Source of the DNA: Lachnospiraceae bacterium
GTDB taxonomy: Bacteria; Bacillota; Clostridia; Lachnospirales; Lachnospiraceae
Length of the DNA: 64,000 nt
Assembly (NCBI GenBank): GCA_022793065.1
Contig: JAAWCE010000059.1
Span: forward strand, 39,911-103,910
Direction of reading: 5' to 3'
A program made the position numbers and the translations under genes. The stretch's first letter is position 1. Every line of letters begins with the position of its first letter. Below, piece by piece: positions 29,388-38,121 of the stretch. The notes below the pieces were generated by a model that saw only the letters and a list, made by a program, of their open reading frames with translations, was not told the origin of the DNA and ran no database searches.

Positions 29388-30443
29388 TCAGCCAAACACT
29401 TTCTTCAGCACTTCATCTTCCCTTAAAATCTCCTTTGCCAATTCACGATATTTTTCTTCGTGAAGATATGTGTGCCGAGAAGGTTTTATAGACGGCGCCA
29501 AATCAATTGCCTGAGCATAATCCTCACGCTTCAACCCTAAAGTGCAGACGTAATCCCAAAAACCAGTATCCGTAAAAATCCTATTTACTCTCATATAACG
29601 ATGATCCTGCACTCTGCTCATAAGGTATGTGGCAATTCCCACCTGAACGCCATGAAGCTGAGGCTGCTCCAACATTTTATCCAACGCATGAGAAATCAGA
29701 TGCTCGCTGCCGCTGGTCGGCGCACTGCTCCCTGCAATCTCATTGGCAATGCCGCTCATTGCCAGAGAATCCAACAATTCCCGCAGAAATAAATCGTCTT
29801 GGATACTCTCAAAAGGTGTGCGCACAAAGCTGTTCACCGCCTTCTTTGCAATCATCACCGCAAAATCATTTACAACCGCGTATCCGGATCTTTCTTCAAA
29901 AATCCAATCATACAATGCTGTAATCTTAGAAACCATATCCCCGATACCGGAATAGAGATATTTTACAGGCGCACTTTTGATAACTTCCGTATCCGCAATA
30001 ATACCATATGCCAATCGTGCCGACACAGAAGTTCTTCTGCCGTTTACAGTCAGGGAAGCGCTGGCGCTGGAAAACCCATCGCTGGAGGCGGATGTGGGTA
30101 CGCTCATAAAGGGAAGTTTTCGCAGATAAGCGGCATACTTTGCGGCGTCAATTACTTTTCCTCCGCCTATGCCTACAATGACCTGAGCCTTGGCGTCTAT
30201 GGCAAAGGCCATTTCCATAATATCTTCTATATTAATAGAATCCATTTCCTTGTATTCCAATACGGTAACATGAGCTTCCTTCAATGATTCCATCACTTGA
30301 CTTCCAAACATATCAATCAGGCCGTTTCCAAAATAAATAACCGCCCTTTCCATTCCGCCTGCCTGAATATAACTTCCTATATTCTCCAACACACCCTTCC
30401 CCACTTTCAGAATGGTTGGAATTGCAATATGACTTCCGCTCAA
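29388..30443 (-). CDS. Glycerol-1-phosphate dehydrogenase (EgsA/AraM family)
   Basis: 351 aa with a TTG start after AGGAGG. It has the NAD-binding GIGGGKVIDAAKYAA loop and the family signature SVPTSASSDGFSSASAS, plus metal-binding Asp and His residues (GSEHLISHALD, LHGVQVG). The family makes sn-glycerol-1-phosphate from dihydroxyacetone phosphate, the archaeal-lipid enantiomer; in Firmicutes the AraM branch feeds heptaprenylglyceryl phosphate or an unknown glycolipid. No prenyltransferase is adjacent. Its 5' flank is a full copy of repeat C. Confidence 0.85.
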   Translation of the reverse strand: MSGSHIAIPTILKVGKGVLENIGSYIQAGGMERAVIYFGNGLIDMFGSQVMESLKEAHVTVLEYKEMDSINIEDIMEMAFAIDAKAQVIVGIGGGKVIDAAKYAAYLRKLPFMSVPTSASSDGFSSASASLTVNGRRTSVSARLAYGIIADTEVIKSAPVKYLYSGIGDMVSKITALYDWIFEERSGYAVVNDFAVMIAKKAVNSFVRTPFESIQDDLFLRELLDSLAMSGIANEIAGSSAPTSGSEHLISHALDKMLEQPQLHGVQVGIATYLMSRVQDHRYMRVNRIFTDTGFWDYVCTLGLKREDYAQAIDLAPSIKPSRHTYLHEEKYRELAKEILREDEVLKKVFG

Positions 30444-30458
30444 TTCTCTATTCCTCCT

Positions 30459-30635
30459 ATTCCAGTTCCGTCTCTACACTACAGCGCCCCTTTAGGGGAA
30501 GAAAATTTCATCTGCAAAGTACGCAGTTAAAATTTCCTTCCGGGCGCCTTCGTTCCGAGACTGTTTTTAAATTTTCTCTTGACATTTCTTAGCTGGACTA
30601 TATTTTAAGTCGCTACGCGACGGCACTAAAGGGTG
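30459..30635 (-). repeat. Intergenic repeat mosaic: block C, then B, then A
   Basis: Block C at 30459-30568 (110 bp, third copy), block B at 30579-30600 and block A at 30603-30635, where GTCGC-TAC-GCGAC is a perfect palindrome. Relative to 16375-16473 the same blocks are joined in a different order. It fills the gap between the small lipoprotein gene and the glycerol-1-phosphate dehydrogenase gene. Confidence 0.85.
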
Positions 30636-30667
30636 AGTCTCTTCGCTGCAGCATACTTATTATTTTT

Positions 30668-31078
30668 CTACAAAGTAAAATTAAGTACACCAGTAACATT
30701 ATAAACTTCTGGATTATCCTGCCAGGAAGAATATATTTCATCCTCTTCCATATTTTGCACAAACATGACATATGTCCCGGCCGGAAGGTTCTCGAATGTC
30801 CCACTGGCATGACCTCCAACCACTTCCTGCACATACTCCGTGCCATCCGCCGCCCGCAGGCCTAATTTTAATTTAAGCCCGCTGTGAGCATAGTCCACAC
30901 TAAAGGAAAGGTCCGTTTTATCCTCTGTTAATATGATCTCTTCTGACCTGGAAACTTCTTCTTTTGGGGCAAGGTTTACAAACGTCACGCCTTCCATCCA
31001 CGTCTCAGGCCGCTTTTCTCCGCAGCCAACCATACTTAAAGATAACGCCAATGTCAATACAGCAATTTTTTTCATCAT
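30668..31078 (-). CDS. Small lipoprotein of unknown function
   Basis: 136 aa with lipobox LSMVGC, so exported and lipid-anchored. The mature part is predicted as an Ig-like beta sandwich (KTDLSFSVDYAHSGLKLKL, FENLPAGTYVMFVQN). The start has AGGAGG 5 nt upstream; ATG ATG doubles the codon. The last residues (VTGVLNFTL) look like a closing beta strand. I do not recognise the family. It may be co-transcribed with the dehydrogenase downstream, though the repeat mosaic separates them. Confidence 0.75.
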   Translation of the reverse strand: MMKKIAVLTLALSLSMVGCGEKRPETWMEGVTFVNLAPKEEVSRSEEIILTEDKTDLSFSVDYAHSGLKLKLGLRAADGTEYVQEVVGGHASGTFENLPAGTYVMFVQNMEEDEIYSSWQDNPEVYNVTGVLNFTL

Positions 31079-31240
31079 TCATACCTCCTTAGAAGCCCCC
31101 ATTCAGGACAATTATCCTTTATAGTTTATAATACATTTCATGTATTTTCAATTATTGCTTTACATTTTTTTCTACTGGATACTATTTCCAAACTGGTATG
31201 GTGAAAAAGTTCTATTGTGGCACTTTCTATCAGGCCACTT

Positions 31241-31381
31241 ATGCTATACACTGTCACTAACACAAAGGAGATGACAAACCGAATTCCTTACATTGCATAT
31301 TTCCCCTATCCCACCGTAAACTATAAGGAGCAGACTGCAATGTATTTTGTCGCCTGTCAATCCCTTGAAAATAAACTCTAA
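31241..31381 (+). CDS. Possible 46-residue leader ORF before the ECF S-component
   Basis: ATG at 31241 or 31271 in the same frame, stop TAA at 31379-31381 overlapping the AAGGAG of the next gene. The encoded peptide is rich in aromatic residues (IPYIAYFPYPTVNYKE). The first ATG has no ribosome binding site and the second has GGAG directly against it, so translation is doubtful. The rest of 31079-31240 is AT-rich, with a GTGGC/GCCAC hairpin near 31218-31238. Confidence 0.3.
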   Translation: MLYTVTNTKEMTNRIPYIAYFPYPTVNYKEQTAMYFVACQSLENKL

Positions 31382-31393
31382 GGAGATTACCGA

Positions 31394-32320
31394 ATGAAAA
31401 CAGAAAATGCTAAACCTGAAAAAAACAAAAACTATGGATTGCTCATTCTTGGAGCTGTGCTGCTGATTATCGGCATCTTCCTGGCAGTATTTACCTACAA
31501 TTCCAGCTACCAGGAGTCTGTTGCCATAGGCGCCCAACTGAAAGAAACCAAAAGTCTGCTCAGTGCCGTAAAAGAAGGCGCTGTCTCCGGTGACTTAGAC
31601 GCTCTGACTGCAGAGGCAGACCGCTTATCCACAGAGAAACTAAGCCTGGAACGCCCTTATTCCTACAGCCTTACTTTAATATTTTTCGCCATTCTGCTCA
31701 CCGCAAAAGGTATCTACAATGCGCTGATTGGCGTTCCCAAAACCGATAAAGCTGATGTAAAACGTTTGGCACAGGCGGGGCTTTTGGCGGCATTGTGCTA
31801 CATTGGTTTTGCATTTTTCAAAATTGATATTCCTGTGGGTCCGGAAAAAGCTTCCTTTCATTTTGGCAATGTATTCTGTGTGTTAGCCGCATTGTTGTTA
31901 GGCGGTTACTGGGGCGGTCTGGCCGGCGCGGTGGGCATGACCATTGGGGATTTTACCACTTCCTACGTCACCAGCGCTCCCAAAACATTTTTGTTGAAAC
32001 TCTGTATCGGCCTGATTGTGGGACTGGTAGCCCACATCATTTTCAAAGTCAGCCGTGATCATTCGGCAAAATATGTCACAGGCGTCACATTTTTAGCTTC
32101 CGCTTGCGGCATGGGATTCAATGTGATTGCCGACCCATTGGTGGGATATTTCTATAAGACCTACCTATTCGGCATTCCACAGGACATCACCACAGCCCTA
32201 GTAAAAATCAGTGCTCTTACCACCAGTGTCAACGCTGTGGTAGCCGTCATTGCAGCTTCTGCAATTTACCTGGCGCTGCGCCCTGCACTGAAGAAATCGG
32301 GATTATTTGTGGAACCCTGA
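31394..32320 (+). CDS. ECF transporter S-component with N-terminal extension
   Basis: 308 aa. The C-terminal 190 residues are a six-helix substrate-binding subunit (QAGLLAALCYIGFAFFKIDI, SFHFGNVFCVLAALLLGGYWGGLAGAVGMTIGDF). The first 115 residues are extra: a transmembrane helix, a coiled-coil loop (about 45-85) and another helix ending in VPKTDKADVKRL. S-components bind a vitamin or trace metabolite and use a shared EcfAAT module, absent here. The substrate cannot be read from the sequence. AAGGAG gives a good start. No riboswitch was recognised upstream. Confidence 0.88.
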   Translation: MKTENAKPEKNKNYGLLILGAVLLIIGIFLAVFTYNSSYQESVAIGAQLKETKSLLSAVKEGAVSGDLDALTAEADRLSTEKLSLERPYSYSLTLIFFAILLTAKGIYNALIGVPKTDKADVKRLAQAGLLAALCYIGFAFFKIDIPVGPEKASFHFGNVFCVLAALLLGGYWGGLAGAVGMTIGDFTTSYVTSAPKTFLLKLCIGLIVGLVAHIIFKVSRDHSAKYVTGVTFLASACGMGFNVIADPLVGYFYKTYLFGIPQDITTALVKISALTTSVNAVVAVIAASAIYLALRPALKKSGLFVEP

Positions 32321-32473
32321 CTATGAACTGTGACCAACGCTCCCAAAACTGTTTCATGAAAACAATACACGTTCTGCCGGAGCCTGCGGCACATAATAAC
32401 TTGCTTTGAAGAGAATTCTAACATTGTAAACCGAGGAATGGGAAGATGCAAATAACATCTTCCCATTTTCCCC

Positions 32474-32944
32474 TTACTCTTCTTTCCTCTCTTCCATCTG
32501 AAATTCCACCGCCATAATCTTATCTTCTTCCTCTATATACTGAACCAGACGATATTTACCGCTTTGAAACCGATAAGAATATAAGGACATAGGAAGCATT
32601 TCCTTATTTGTTTTACCAGCCCTGCTGATAATCGCAGTGCAAAAATTTATATCTTGATTTCCATCTGGCAATCTGATAGGAACCTTATGCCAGGCCTCCT
32701 CATGAAATACTTCCAGATGCCAATCAGACCCATAGGAAAGGTCTTCATCGCTCTGATTCTCCACATAAAAGAATATCTTTTCTTCTTCTGTGGACACTAC
32801 ATCTTCTTCCATATACAACTGATATGTTTCTGAGATTTCCTTTTCGGCATAAGAAGACACTTCTCCAATATAATTTATCTCCCCGCACCCTGTCAGAAGC
32901 AAGACTAATAGAATTCCGCATATGATTTGTAAGATATATCTCAT
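32474..32944 (-). CDS. Small lipoprotein with Ig-like fold
   Basis: 156 aa from the ATG at 32944 (GGAGAAGGG just upstream); an in-frame upstream ATG at 33004 has no site. Lipobox LVLLLTGC is followed by a region like the immunoglobulin-like lipoproteins common in Lachnospiraceae (YGSDWHLEVFHEEAWHKVPI, YRFQSGKYRLVQYI). Function unknown, probably at the cell surface. No operon partner. Confidence 0.75.
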   Translation of the reverse strand: MRYILQIICGILLVLLLTGCGEINYIGEVSSYAEKEISETYQLYMEEDVVSTEEEKIFFYVENQSDEDLSYGSDWHLEVFHEEAWHKVPIRLPDGNQDINFCTAIISRAGKTNKEMLPMSLYSYRFQSGKYRLVQYIEEEDKIMAVEFQMEERKEE

Positions 32945-33348
32945 CCCTTCTCCTTCTATCTTTTTCAATACCGCAAACAGTTCCATTGTATCATTGTATT
33001 CCAAAGCATTTGCATCTCGGAATTTTAATCCATAATGGTCTCAAATCCTGTTGCCCGTATCATCCCATATGGCGTAAATATAATTGAATTATTCATTTCA
33101 CTGTAGGATGAATGAATTCCACACAACAATCCCCCTGAAAATTTAACCATTGCGCCATACACATAGAATTTCACTATACAAAATATTTGTTTCCTCCTTT
33201 CTATTATTTTTCAATTTTTATGAAACTCTATATTTTTATTATATTATATATTTTTAAAATTACAATATTTATTTCAGAAAATTTTATTAATCTTTATCTC
33301 ATTATAAATATATCAAATATCTTTTACTCCACCATCCATATTATCTCA

Positions 33349-33403
33349 ACAAAAAAGCAGCCGCAAATCTCTGATTTTCCTGTAAATCCCAGATTTGCGG
33401 CTA
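33349..33403 (-). terminator. Terminator of the PadR-DUF1700-DUF4097 operon, in a gene-free gap
   Basis: AGCCGCAAATCT and AGATTTGCGGCT form a perfect 12-bp stem; on the minus strand GCTTTTTTG follows. It lies 130 nt past the operon's last stop (33530). The rest of 32945-33529 is very AT-rich and holds no supportable gene; an open frame on the plus strand there runs through this hairpin. Confidence 0.85.
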
Positions 33404-33529
33404 TTTATTCATTACATAGTTCTAAAACAGACACTATTGTCACACAGGACATTCTACTCAAAAATTTTTCCTTTGATACAAAAGTATGGCTATCATAAAC
33501 TACTGACTTCTCACGAACCGTTCATACTC

Positions 33530-34618
33530 TCAATCCGTAAACCATACTGAGACATTTCCCATGGCACATTCTATTTCCATATCTTTCATTGCTCCATTAT
33601 TAATGGTTCTCTCCTGTGAAACCCCATAATTCGCCATATTGCCAGTATTCCCTATATCAATGTATCCCATGGCATTTTCCAAATAATAATTAAAATCTTG
33701 TTCACTGCCTGACAGCCCTATTTCCACACTGCCCATGGCACATTCCACATCAACATTTCCTGACGCAGTACCACTGGCCCAAAATGCCCCCACACCTACT
33801 TCCACATCCAGATTACTTACTATCATATCTTCAATATCTATTGCTCCGGCGCCCACGCTTGCATCCAATTCCTGTACTTTCAGTCCTTCCAGCCAAATAC
33901 TGCCGGAGCCCACTTCTAACGACGCTTCATGTGCGTTAAGACCACTATAAGAGACGGTTCCCATACCCACTTCTATTTCAGCATCTTCAAAATTAAAATT
34001 CTCCGGAACATACAGAATTACCTGGCTCTGATCCCGCCTCACGTCGCTGACAAGTTTTATATAAAGCGTACCATCCTCTACAAAGCTCTGAAATTTGCGT
34101 GCACTATACACCTCCACATAAAAGTTCTCATCATCCGATTCCGCTGTATAGAAATTCCCCCCTCCGATTTCAATATCCAGTTCATAGAAATCAGTGCCCA
34201 ACTTATATTTTTCTACATCACCTTTCAGTATGCTGTAGTCATCGTCAAAAATCTCATCATCACTCTTATAGTCATCAGATTCTATCCAAACACCCTCTTG
34301 TTCCTGCCAGGTGCTTTCATACCCCCAATCCTCAATAGCCAATTCCTGAACAATCTTGTCGGGTTTGTTGCAAGTGCCTTCCACCACATCCAACGCTGCC
34401 GAACTTGCAATTTCAAAATCTGCTAAATGTCTGCCCAATGATATATTCCATCCCCACCAATTGTTTCCGTTCATCCGAACTCTGCCGTCAGTTACATCCT
34501 GAACAACATCCCTTATTGTATCCTGGCCTGCCATAGAACGCCCTGCCAGGCCCAGCGACAACCCCACTGCAATAAGTACAAGCGCCGCAATTCCACAACC
34601 TTTCATAAATTTCTTCAT
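33530..34618 (-). CDS. DUF4097-family protein with N-terminal signal anchor
   Basis: 362 aa: a basic N-terminus and hydrophobic helix (1-30), an acidic middle, then repeated short beta strands (EVGMGTVSYSGLNAHEASLE, DASVGAGAIDIED, VECAMGSVEIGL) of a right-handed beta-solenoid. DUF4097 proteins accompany PadR regulators and DUF1700 proteins and may be envelope-stress modules; no enzymatic role is known. It starts 6 nt after the DUF1700 stop, with its ribosome binding site spanning that stop. Confidence 0.85.
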   Translation of the reverse strand: MKKFMKGCGIAALVLIAVGLSLGLAGRSMAGQDTIRDVVQDVTDGRVRMNGNNWWGWNISLGRHLADFEIASSAALDVVEGTCNKPDKIVQELAIEDWGYESTWQEQEGVWIESDDYKSDDEIFDDDYSILKGDVEKYKLGTDFYELDIEIGGGNFYTAESDDENFYVEVYSARKFQSFVEDGTLYIKLVSDVRRDQSQVILYVPENFNFEDAEIEVGMGTVSYSGLNAHEASLEVGSGSIWLEGLKVQELDASVGAGAIDIEDMIVSNLDVEVGVGAFWASGTASGNVDVECAMGSVEIGLSGSEQDFNYYLENAMGYIDIGNTGNMANYGVSQERTINNGAMKDMEIECAMGNVSVWFTD

Positions 34619-34624
34619 TTCTAT

Positions 34625-35617
34625 TTACCCCCTTTGTAGGCTTCTCTCTGATTTTTTAGTCAGACACCGAAATAGGCTTCCTATTCCTCGGAACATTGCC
34701 GGTGTAACAATTCCTGCCATTGCCACAGTGGCCATCAGGAATAAAATACCTATACCGCCGCACACCAAACCGCTTCCTATCATCGCCAATCCCACCCATG
34801 GATTGGTAAACATACACATAAATCCAACCACCACTAACACTATCACTACCACTAACATACATACAGCTACTACGCCAAAGGCGACTATGACCGCAAACCA
34901 GGCGGCAATTACCCCCAGCAATGCTCCCACTACTCCCAATGCCGCGCCTATGAGCCCCAGCCAAACCGGAGATGTAAAAACTACTAACGCCACTATCAAT
35001 GCAATTTCCCAGCCGGGCATACCGCTCTTCCCTGTTTTACCCGCCTTTCCCTGATCCTGCTGAGACGTTGCCCATACCTGCTGCGAACCATATGTTTCGC
35101 TTCCGGCATGATTGCTTTGTGTGGCTACATTTCCAAAACTCCCGTTTCCGGCTGCGGTATTTCCACTGGTCCCGCTTTCCGTTGTTGGATTTCCAAACGC
35201 TTCTCCCCCAGCCATAGCGCTTCCAAAGGCTCCTTGAGCCGCTGCATTTTCACCGTTTCCAAAGCCCACATTCCCGGCTGCTGCATCCACACTGCTTTCG
35301 CTTATATTACGCTTTGTTTCGTCGTCACTCTGCTCCGAAGTTCCATCCTGTGTCTCTTTTCCATATTCCACCAGCGCCCGGTCCGATGCCAATGCTTTTC
35401 GCATGGTTCCTTCTCCATATCCGCTGTTCAGCAAGTCACGCCTGATATTTTCCGCAACTCTGGCCGGATTTCCCAACGCTCCAATCACTTCTTGTTCATT
35501 CTCTTTTCCGGCATCATCAAAATAATCATTATAATATTGTAATGCCTCATCCCGCTCCATGGGAGCAATGCTCTGAAGCAGGCTTTCTAATTGCTGCATA
35601 AAATCTACTCTGTTCAT
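34625..35617 (-). CDS. DUF1700-family membrane protein
   Basis: 330 aa from the ATG at 35617 (GGGGAGG, 8-nt gap), overlapping the PadR stop as ATGA. The N-terminal 75 residues are the DUF1700/HAAS helical domain (FMQQLESLLQSIAP, ALQYYNDYFDDAGKENEQEV). A long Gly/Asn/Ala-rich linker (about 110-205) precedes four or five transmembrane helices. Likely a membrane partner whose helical domain interacts with the PadR regulator or DUF4097 protein. Confidence 0.85.
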   Translation of the reverse strand: MNRVDFMQQLESLLQSIAPMERDEALQYYNDYFDDAGKENEQEVIGALGNPARVAENIRRDLLNSGYGEGTMRKALASDRALVEYGKETQDGTSEQSDDETKRNISESSVDAAAGNVGFGNGENAAAQGAFGSAMAGGEAFGNPTTESGTSGNTAAGNGSFGNVATQSNHAGSETYGSQQVWATSQQDQGKAGKTGKSGMPGWEIALIVALVVFTSPVWLGLIGAALGVVGALLGVIAAWFAVIVAFGVVAVCMLVVVIVLVVVGFMCMFTNPWVGLAMIGSGLVCGGIGILFLMATVAMAGIVTPAMFRGIGSLFRCLTKKSERSLQRG

Positions 35618-35937
35618 ACTCCAATCCTCCCCTCGAACAAACCTGTCACTTTGTCCGCATATTTTCTCCATTCGCTTTCGTATAGCCGTAGCTGCGCCCA
35701 GCCCCTGCTCGTCACCTTATAATAACGTCTGTTTCTGCCTGCACATTCCATGTCATAGACCTCAAGACATTCATCCTTCTGTAGTCTCCGCAACACAGGA
35801 TACAGCGTAGATTCCGACAATTCGATGACTTGCCGGACTTCCTGAGTAATCTTATACCCATAAGTCCCTTCCGATTCCATGGACACCACGGCCAGCACAA
35901 TCGCATCCAGTAGTGCCGCACCTGTATTGAATACCAT
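35614..35937 (-). CDS. PadR-family transcriptional regulator
   Basis: 107 aa from the ATG at 35937 (AAGGGGCG upstream). Winged helix: ALLDAIVLAVVSMESEGTYG, then SESTLYPVLRRLQKDE and a wing with GRNRRYYKVTSRG. First gene of a three-gene operon and its probable repressor. The AT-rich palindromic sequence TATAATATTATATGATATATAATATT-like around 36005-36070 is a likely operator. Confidence 0.9.
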   Translation of the reverse strand: MVFNTGAALLDAIVLAVVSMESEGTYGYKITQEVRQVIELSESTLYPVLRRLQKDECLEVYDMECAGRNRRYYKVTSRGWAQLRLYESEWRKYADKVTGLFEGRIGV

Positions 35938-36263
35938 CCAATCGCCCCTTTTTCTGTAATTTTTTACTTTGATAAATTGACTTTGCTCCATATTCTTAAT
36001 TTCTTTTTATATAATATTATATGATATATAATATTGTTTGATGACAATACTATACAGCATATAATATTACATGTCAATACCTATTTCTAAATAAATGGGA
36101 AATGATTTTTATAGAATATATTAAGAAATTTCTAATAAAAAATACTTATAGATCTGGCTTCACTTTCAAACGGCGCACGTTTTTTGCAACATCCATGCGC
36201 CGTTCCTAAATAAACTATTTCTTTCTGCGTTGTCCTGTTATGCCTAATTGCCCAAATTTACTT
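35938..36263 (-). promoter_or_regulatory. PadR operon promoter region and terminator of the GH13 gene
   Basis: A 326-bp gap. On the minus strand TTGTCA (around 36038) and AT-rich palindromes of ATATTATAT type fit an autoregulated PadR promoter. At 36169-36204 AACGGCGCA/TGCGCCGTT forms a 9-bp stem followed by TTTGAAAG, a modest terminator for the GH13 gene that ends at 36264. Confidence 0.55.
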
Positions 36264-37577
36264 CTAACGCTCCATCTTCCAAAAAAATGCACTGTATGCC
36301 GGTAAATTACTTCCCCCGCCGAAATCATGCTTTTCTCCGCTAATCAAATCAACAGCCATACCACAGCCTGCATCAAAATGCGCCGTAAAATCGTTTGCAT
36401 CCCCATTGATTGCCACCAGAACCCGCTCATTGTCCGTGCGTCTCTCAAAAATACACTGCTTATTTGTCAGCAGCACAGAACGAAAAGCGCCATAGTTTAA
36501 CGCTTCCGAACCTTTCTTTGCCTCGCTTAACGCGCTGATCCAATTTGTAAGCTCATTCCACTGAGGTTCCTCGAAACTAGGCCGCAGCGCCGGATCTCCC
36601 TGGGCTTTTTCCGCCTTTGTCCCCCACTCGCTTCCATAATATACACAGGGAATTCCCGGCATCCCAAAAGACAAGGCATAAATCAACGGCAAATGCTTCT
36701 CATTGGTCAGTATACTAGCCACTCTGGTAACATCATGGTTATCCACAAAGGATAATAAATGTTTCCCCCTGTACAGTGTCCAGTTCTCCGGCCCAAACTG
36801 CCGAAGCAGAGAATGTACAATCTCAAACATATTCATACTGTTAAAGCTGCTGAAAAGCCCTTTATAACACTCATAATTGGTTGCGGAATGAAGCATACTG
36901 TCATTCATCAAACGGTTATAATCCCCATGCAGCATCTCTCCCACCAGGAAAAAGTCCTCTTTTAATCCGCTTGTAAAACTGCGAAGTCTGCGCACAAACC
37001 CTTCCTCTAAGCAATATGCCACATCCAGACGCAGACCATCAATGTCAAACTCATCCACCCAGGTCTTTACACTTTCCAGCAGATAATTTACCACATCCTC
37101 ATTGTGGAGATTTAATTTCACCAGGTCATAATTCCCTTCCCAGCCTTCATACCAAAGCCCGTCATTATAATGAGAATTACCGTCAAACGCAATCCGCTGA
37201 AACCAACTTACATACGGCGAACTTTCGCGATTCTGAAGCACATCCTGGAACGGCCCAAAGCCCCTGCCCACATGGTTAAATACACCATCCAATACGACAC
37301 GAATACCATTTTCATGAAGCGCATCGCAAACTTTTTTAAAATCCTCATTTGTCCCCAACCTTACATCCAGCTTTCGATAATCCCTGGTATTATATCCATG
37401 GGTATCCGACTCAAAAAGCGGAGAAAAGTAAATCGCATCCATTCCCAGCTTCTTGATATGGGGGATCCAGTCCAGCACCTTCAAAATGCGGTGTTCCAAC
37501 ACCCCATCATTCTCAAAAGGCGCTCCGCAGAACCCCAACGGATAAATCTGATAAAAAACACTTTCATATGCCCACAT
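36264..37577 (-). CDS. GH13 alpha-amylase family enzyme (cytoplasmic, maltodextrin-type)
   Basis: 437 aa without signal peptide, so intracellular. The (beta/alpha)8 barrel shows region I (VVLDGVFNHVG), II (GLRLDVAY, nucleophile Asp), III (FLVGEMLHG, acid/base Glu) and IV (FVDNHD, third Asp). It lacks the N-terminal domain of neopullulanases, and the size fits oligo-glucosidase or alpha-amylase-like enzymes of Firmicutes acting on imported maltodextrins. The ATG at 37577 has AGGAGG 8 nt upstream; the ATG two codons earlier is too close. Monocistronic. Confidence 0.88.
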   Translation of the reverse strand: MWAYESVFYQIYPLGFCGAPFENDGVLEHRILKVLDWIPHIKKLGMDAIYFSPLFESDTHGYNTRDYRKLDVRLGTNEDFKKVCDALHENGIRVVLDGVFNHVGRGFGPFQDVLQNRESSPYVSWFQRIAFDGNSHYNDGLWYEGWEGNYDLVKLNLHNEDVVNYLLESVKTWVDEFDIDGLRLDVAYCLEEGFVRRLRSFTSGLKEDFFLVGEMLHGDYNRLMNDSMLHSATNYECYKGLFSSFNSMNMFEIVHSLLRQFGPENWTLYRGKHLLSFVDNHDVTRVASILTNEKHLPLIYALSFGMPGIPCVYYGSEWGTKAEKAQGDPALRPSFEEPQWNELTNWISALSEAKKGSEALNYGAFRSVLLTNKQCIFERRTDNERVLVAINGDANDFTAHFDAGCGMAVDLISGEKHDFGGGSNLPAYSAFFWKMER

Positions 37578-37728
37578 ATTCATTTCCTCCTGTCAAACTT
37601 GTCTTTGTTATTGTGCAGCTCACATGATACGGCTTACTTCCGTTCCGCCTTATGATGCTCCCTCTCTTTCAAGCACCTCACATATATTGACCAATCCGGT
37701 ACTAAAAAGCCGGTTAAAACCACCTGAT

Positions 37729-38114
37729 TGTGGATAACTTGATTCAACTGTCATTTTTTTAGTGGAAAACCTACACATAATCCACAAAATCCACATATTT
37801 ATCCACATTTACACATCTGTCATTTTACCATACTTTATCTGTCATTTCCACATTTTCCGTAAATTCTTTTCGATTTTCCCATAAAATTCACCATGATATC
37901 CACCTCTCTTACACACTCGTCAAGGGGTCCACTGTCTTATATGGTCAAAAATAGCTGCACCCAAAACCGCATAAACACTTATATTGTAGAATATTGGCAG
38001 TATTTGCGCTTTCATGAACTCTTACCAAATGTGGATAAGTATCCTTTAGTTTCGGAAAAACTTCCAAAAAATATTCCCGCACAAAAGATTGTGGATAACA
38101 TACACTGTGGATAA
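37729..38114. promoter_or_regulatory. Cluster of five perfect DnaA boxes in a 540-bp intergenic region
   Basis: TTATCCACA, on either strand, occurs at 37729-37737 (-), 37799-37807 (+), 38030-38038 (-), 38090-38098 (-) and 38106-38114 (-), with two one-mismatch sites at 37778 and 37788. About 0.5 exact matches would be expected by chance in the whole window on both strands. No dnaA, dnaN, rnpA or parAB genes are near, so this is probably a DnaA-titration or DnaA-regulated site rather than oriC. The remainder of 37578-38121 is AT-rich without a gene. Confidence 0.75.
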
Positions 38115-38121
38115 CTCTTAT

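Noticed and set aside
31079..31393. Riboswitch (THF, preQ1 or similar) before the ECF S-component
   Set aside because: Short resemblances such as CATTGCAT and AAACTATAAGGAG were seen, but spacing and pairing do not fit those families.
33187..33498. 103-codon plus-strand frame
   Set aside because: Ile/Phe-rich composition from AT-rich DNA and it runs through the operon terminator hairpin.
37578..38121. Chromosomal oriC
   Set aside because: DnaA boxes are present, but dnaA, dnaN, recF, gyrB, rpmH and parAB are all absent nearby and I see no DNA-unwinding element with certainty.
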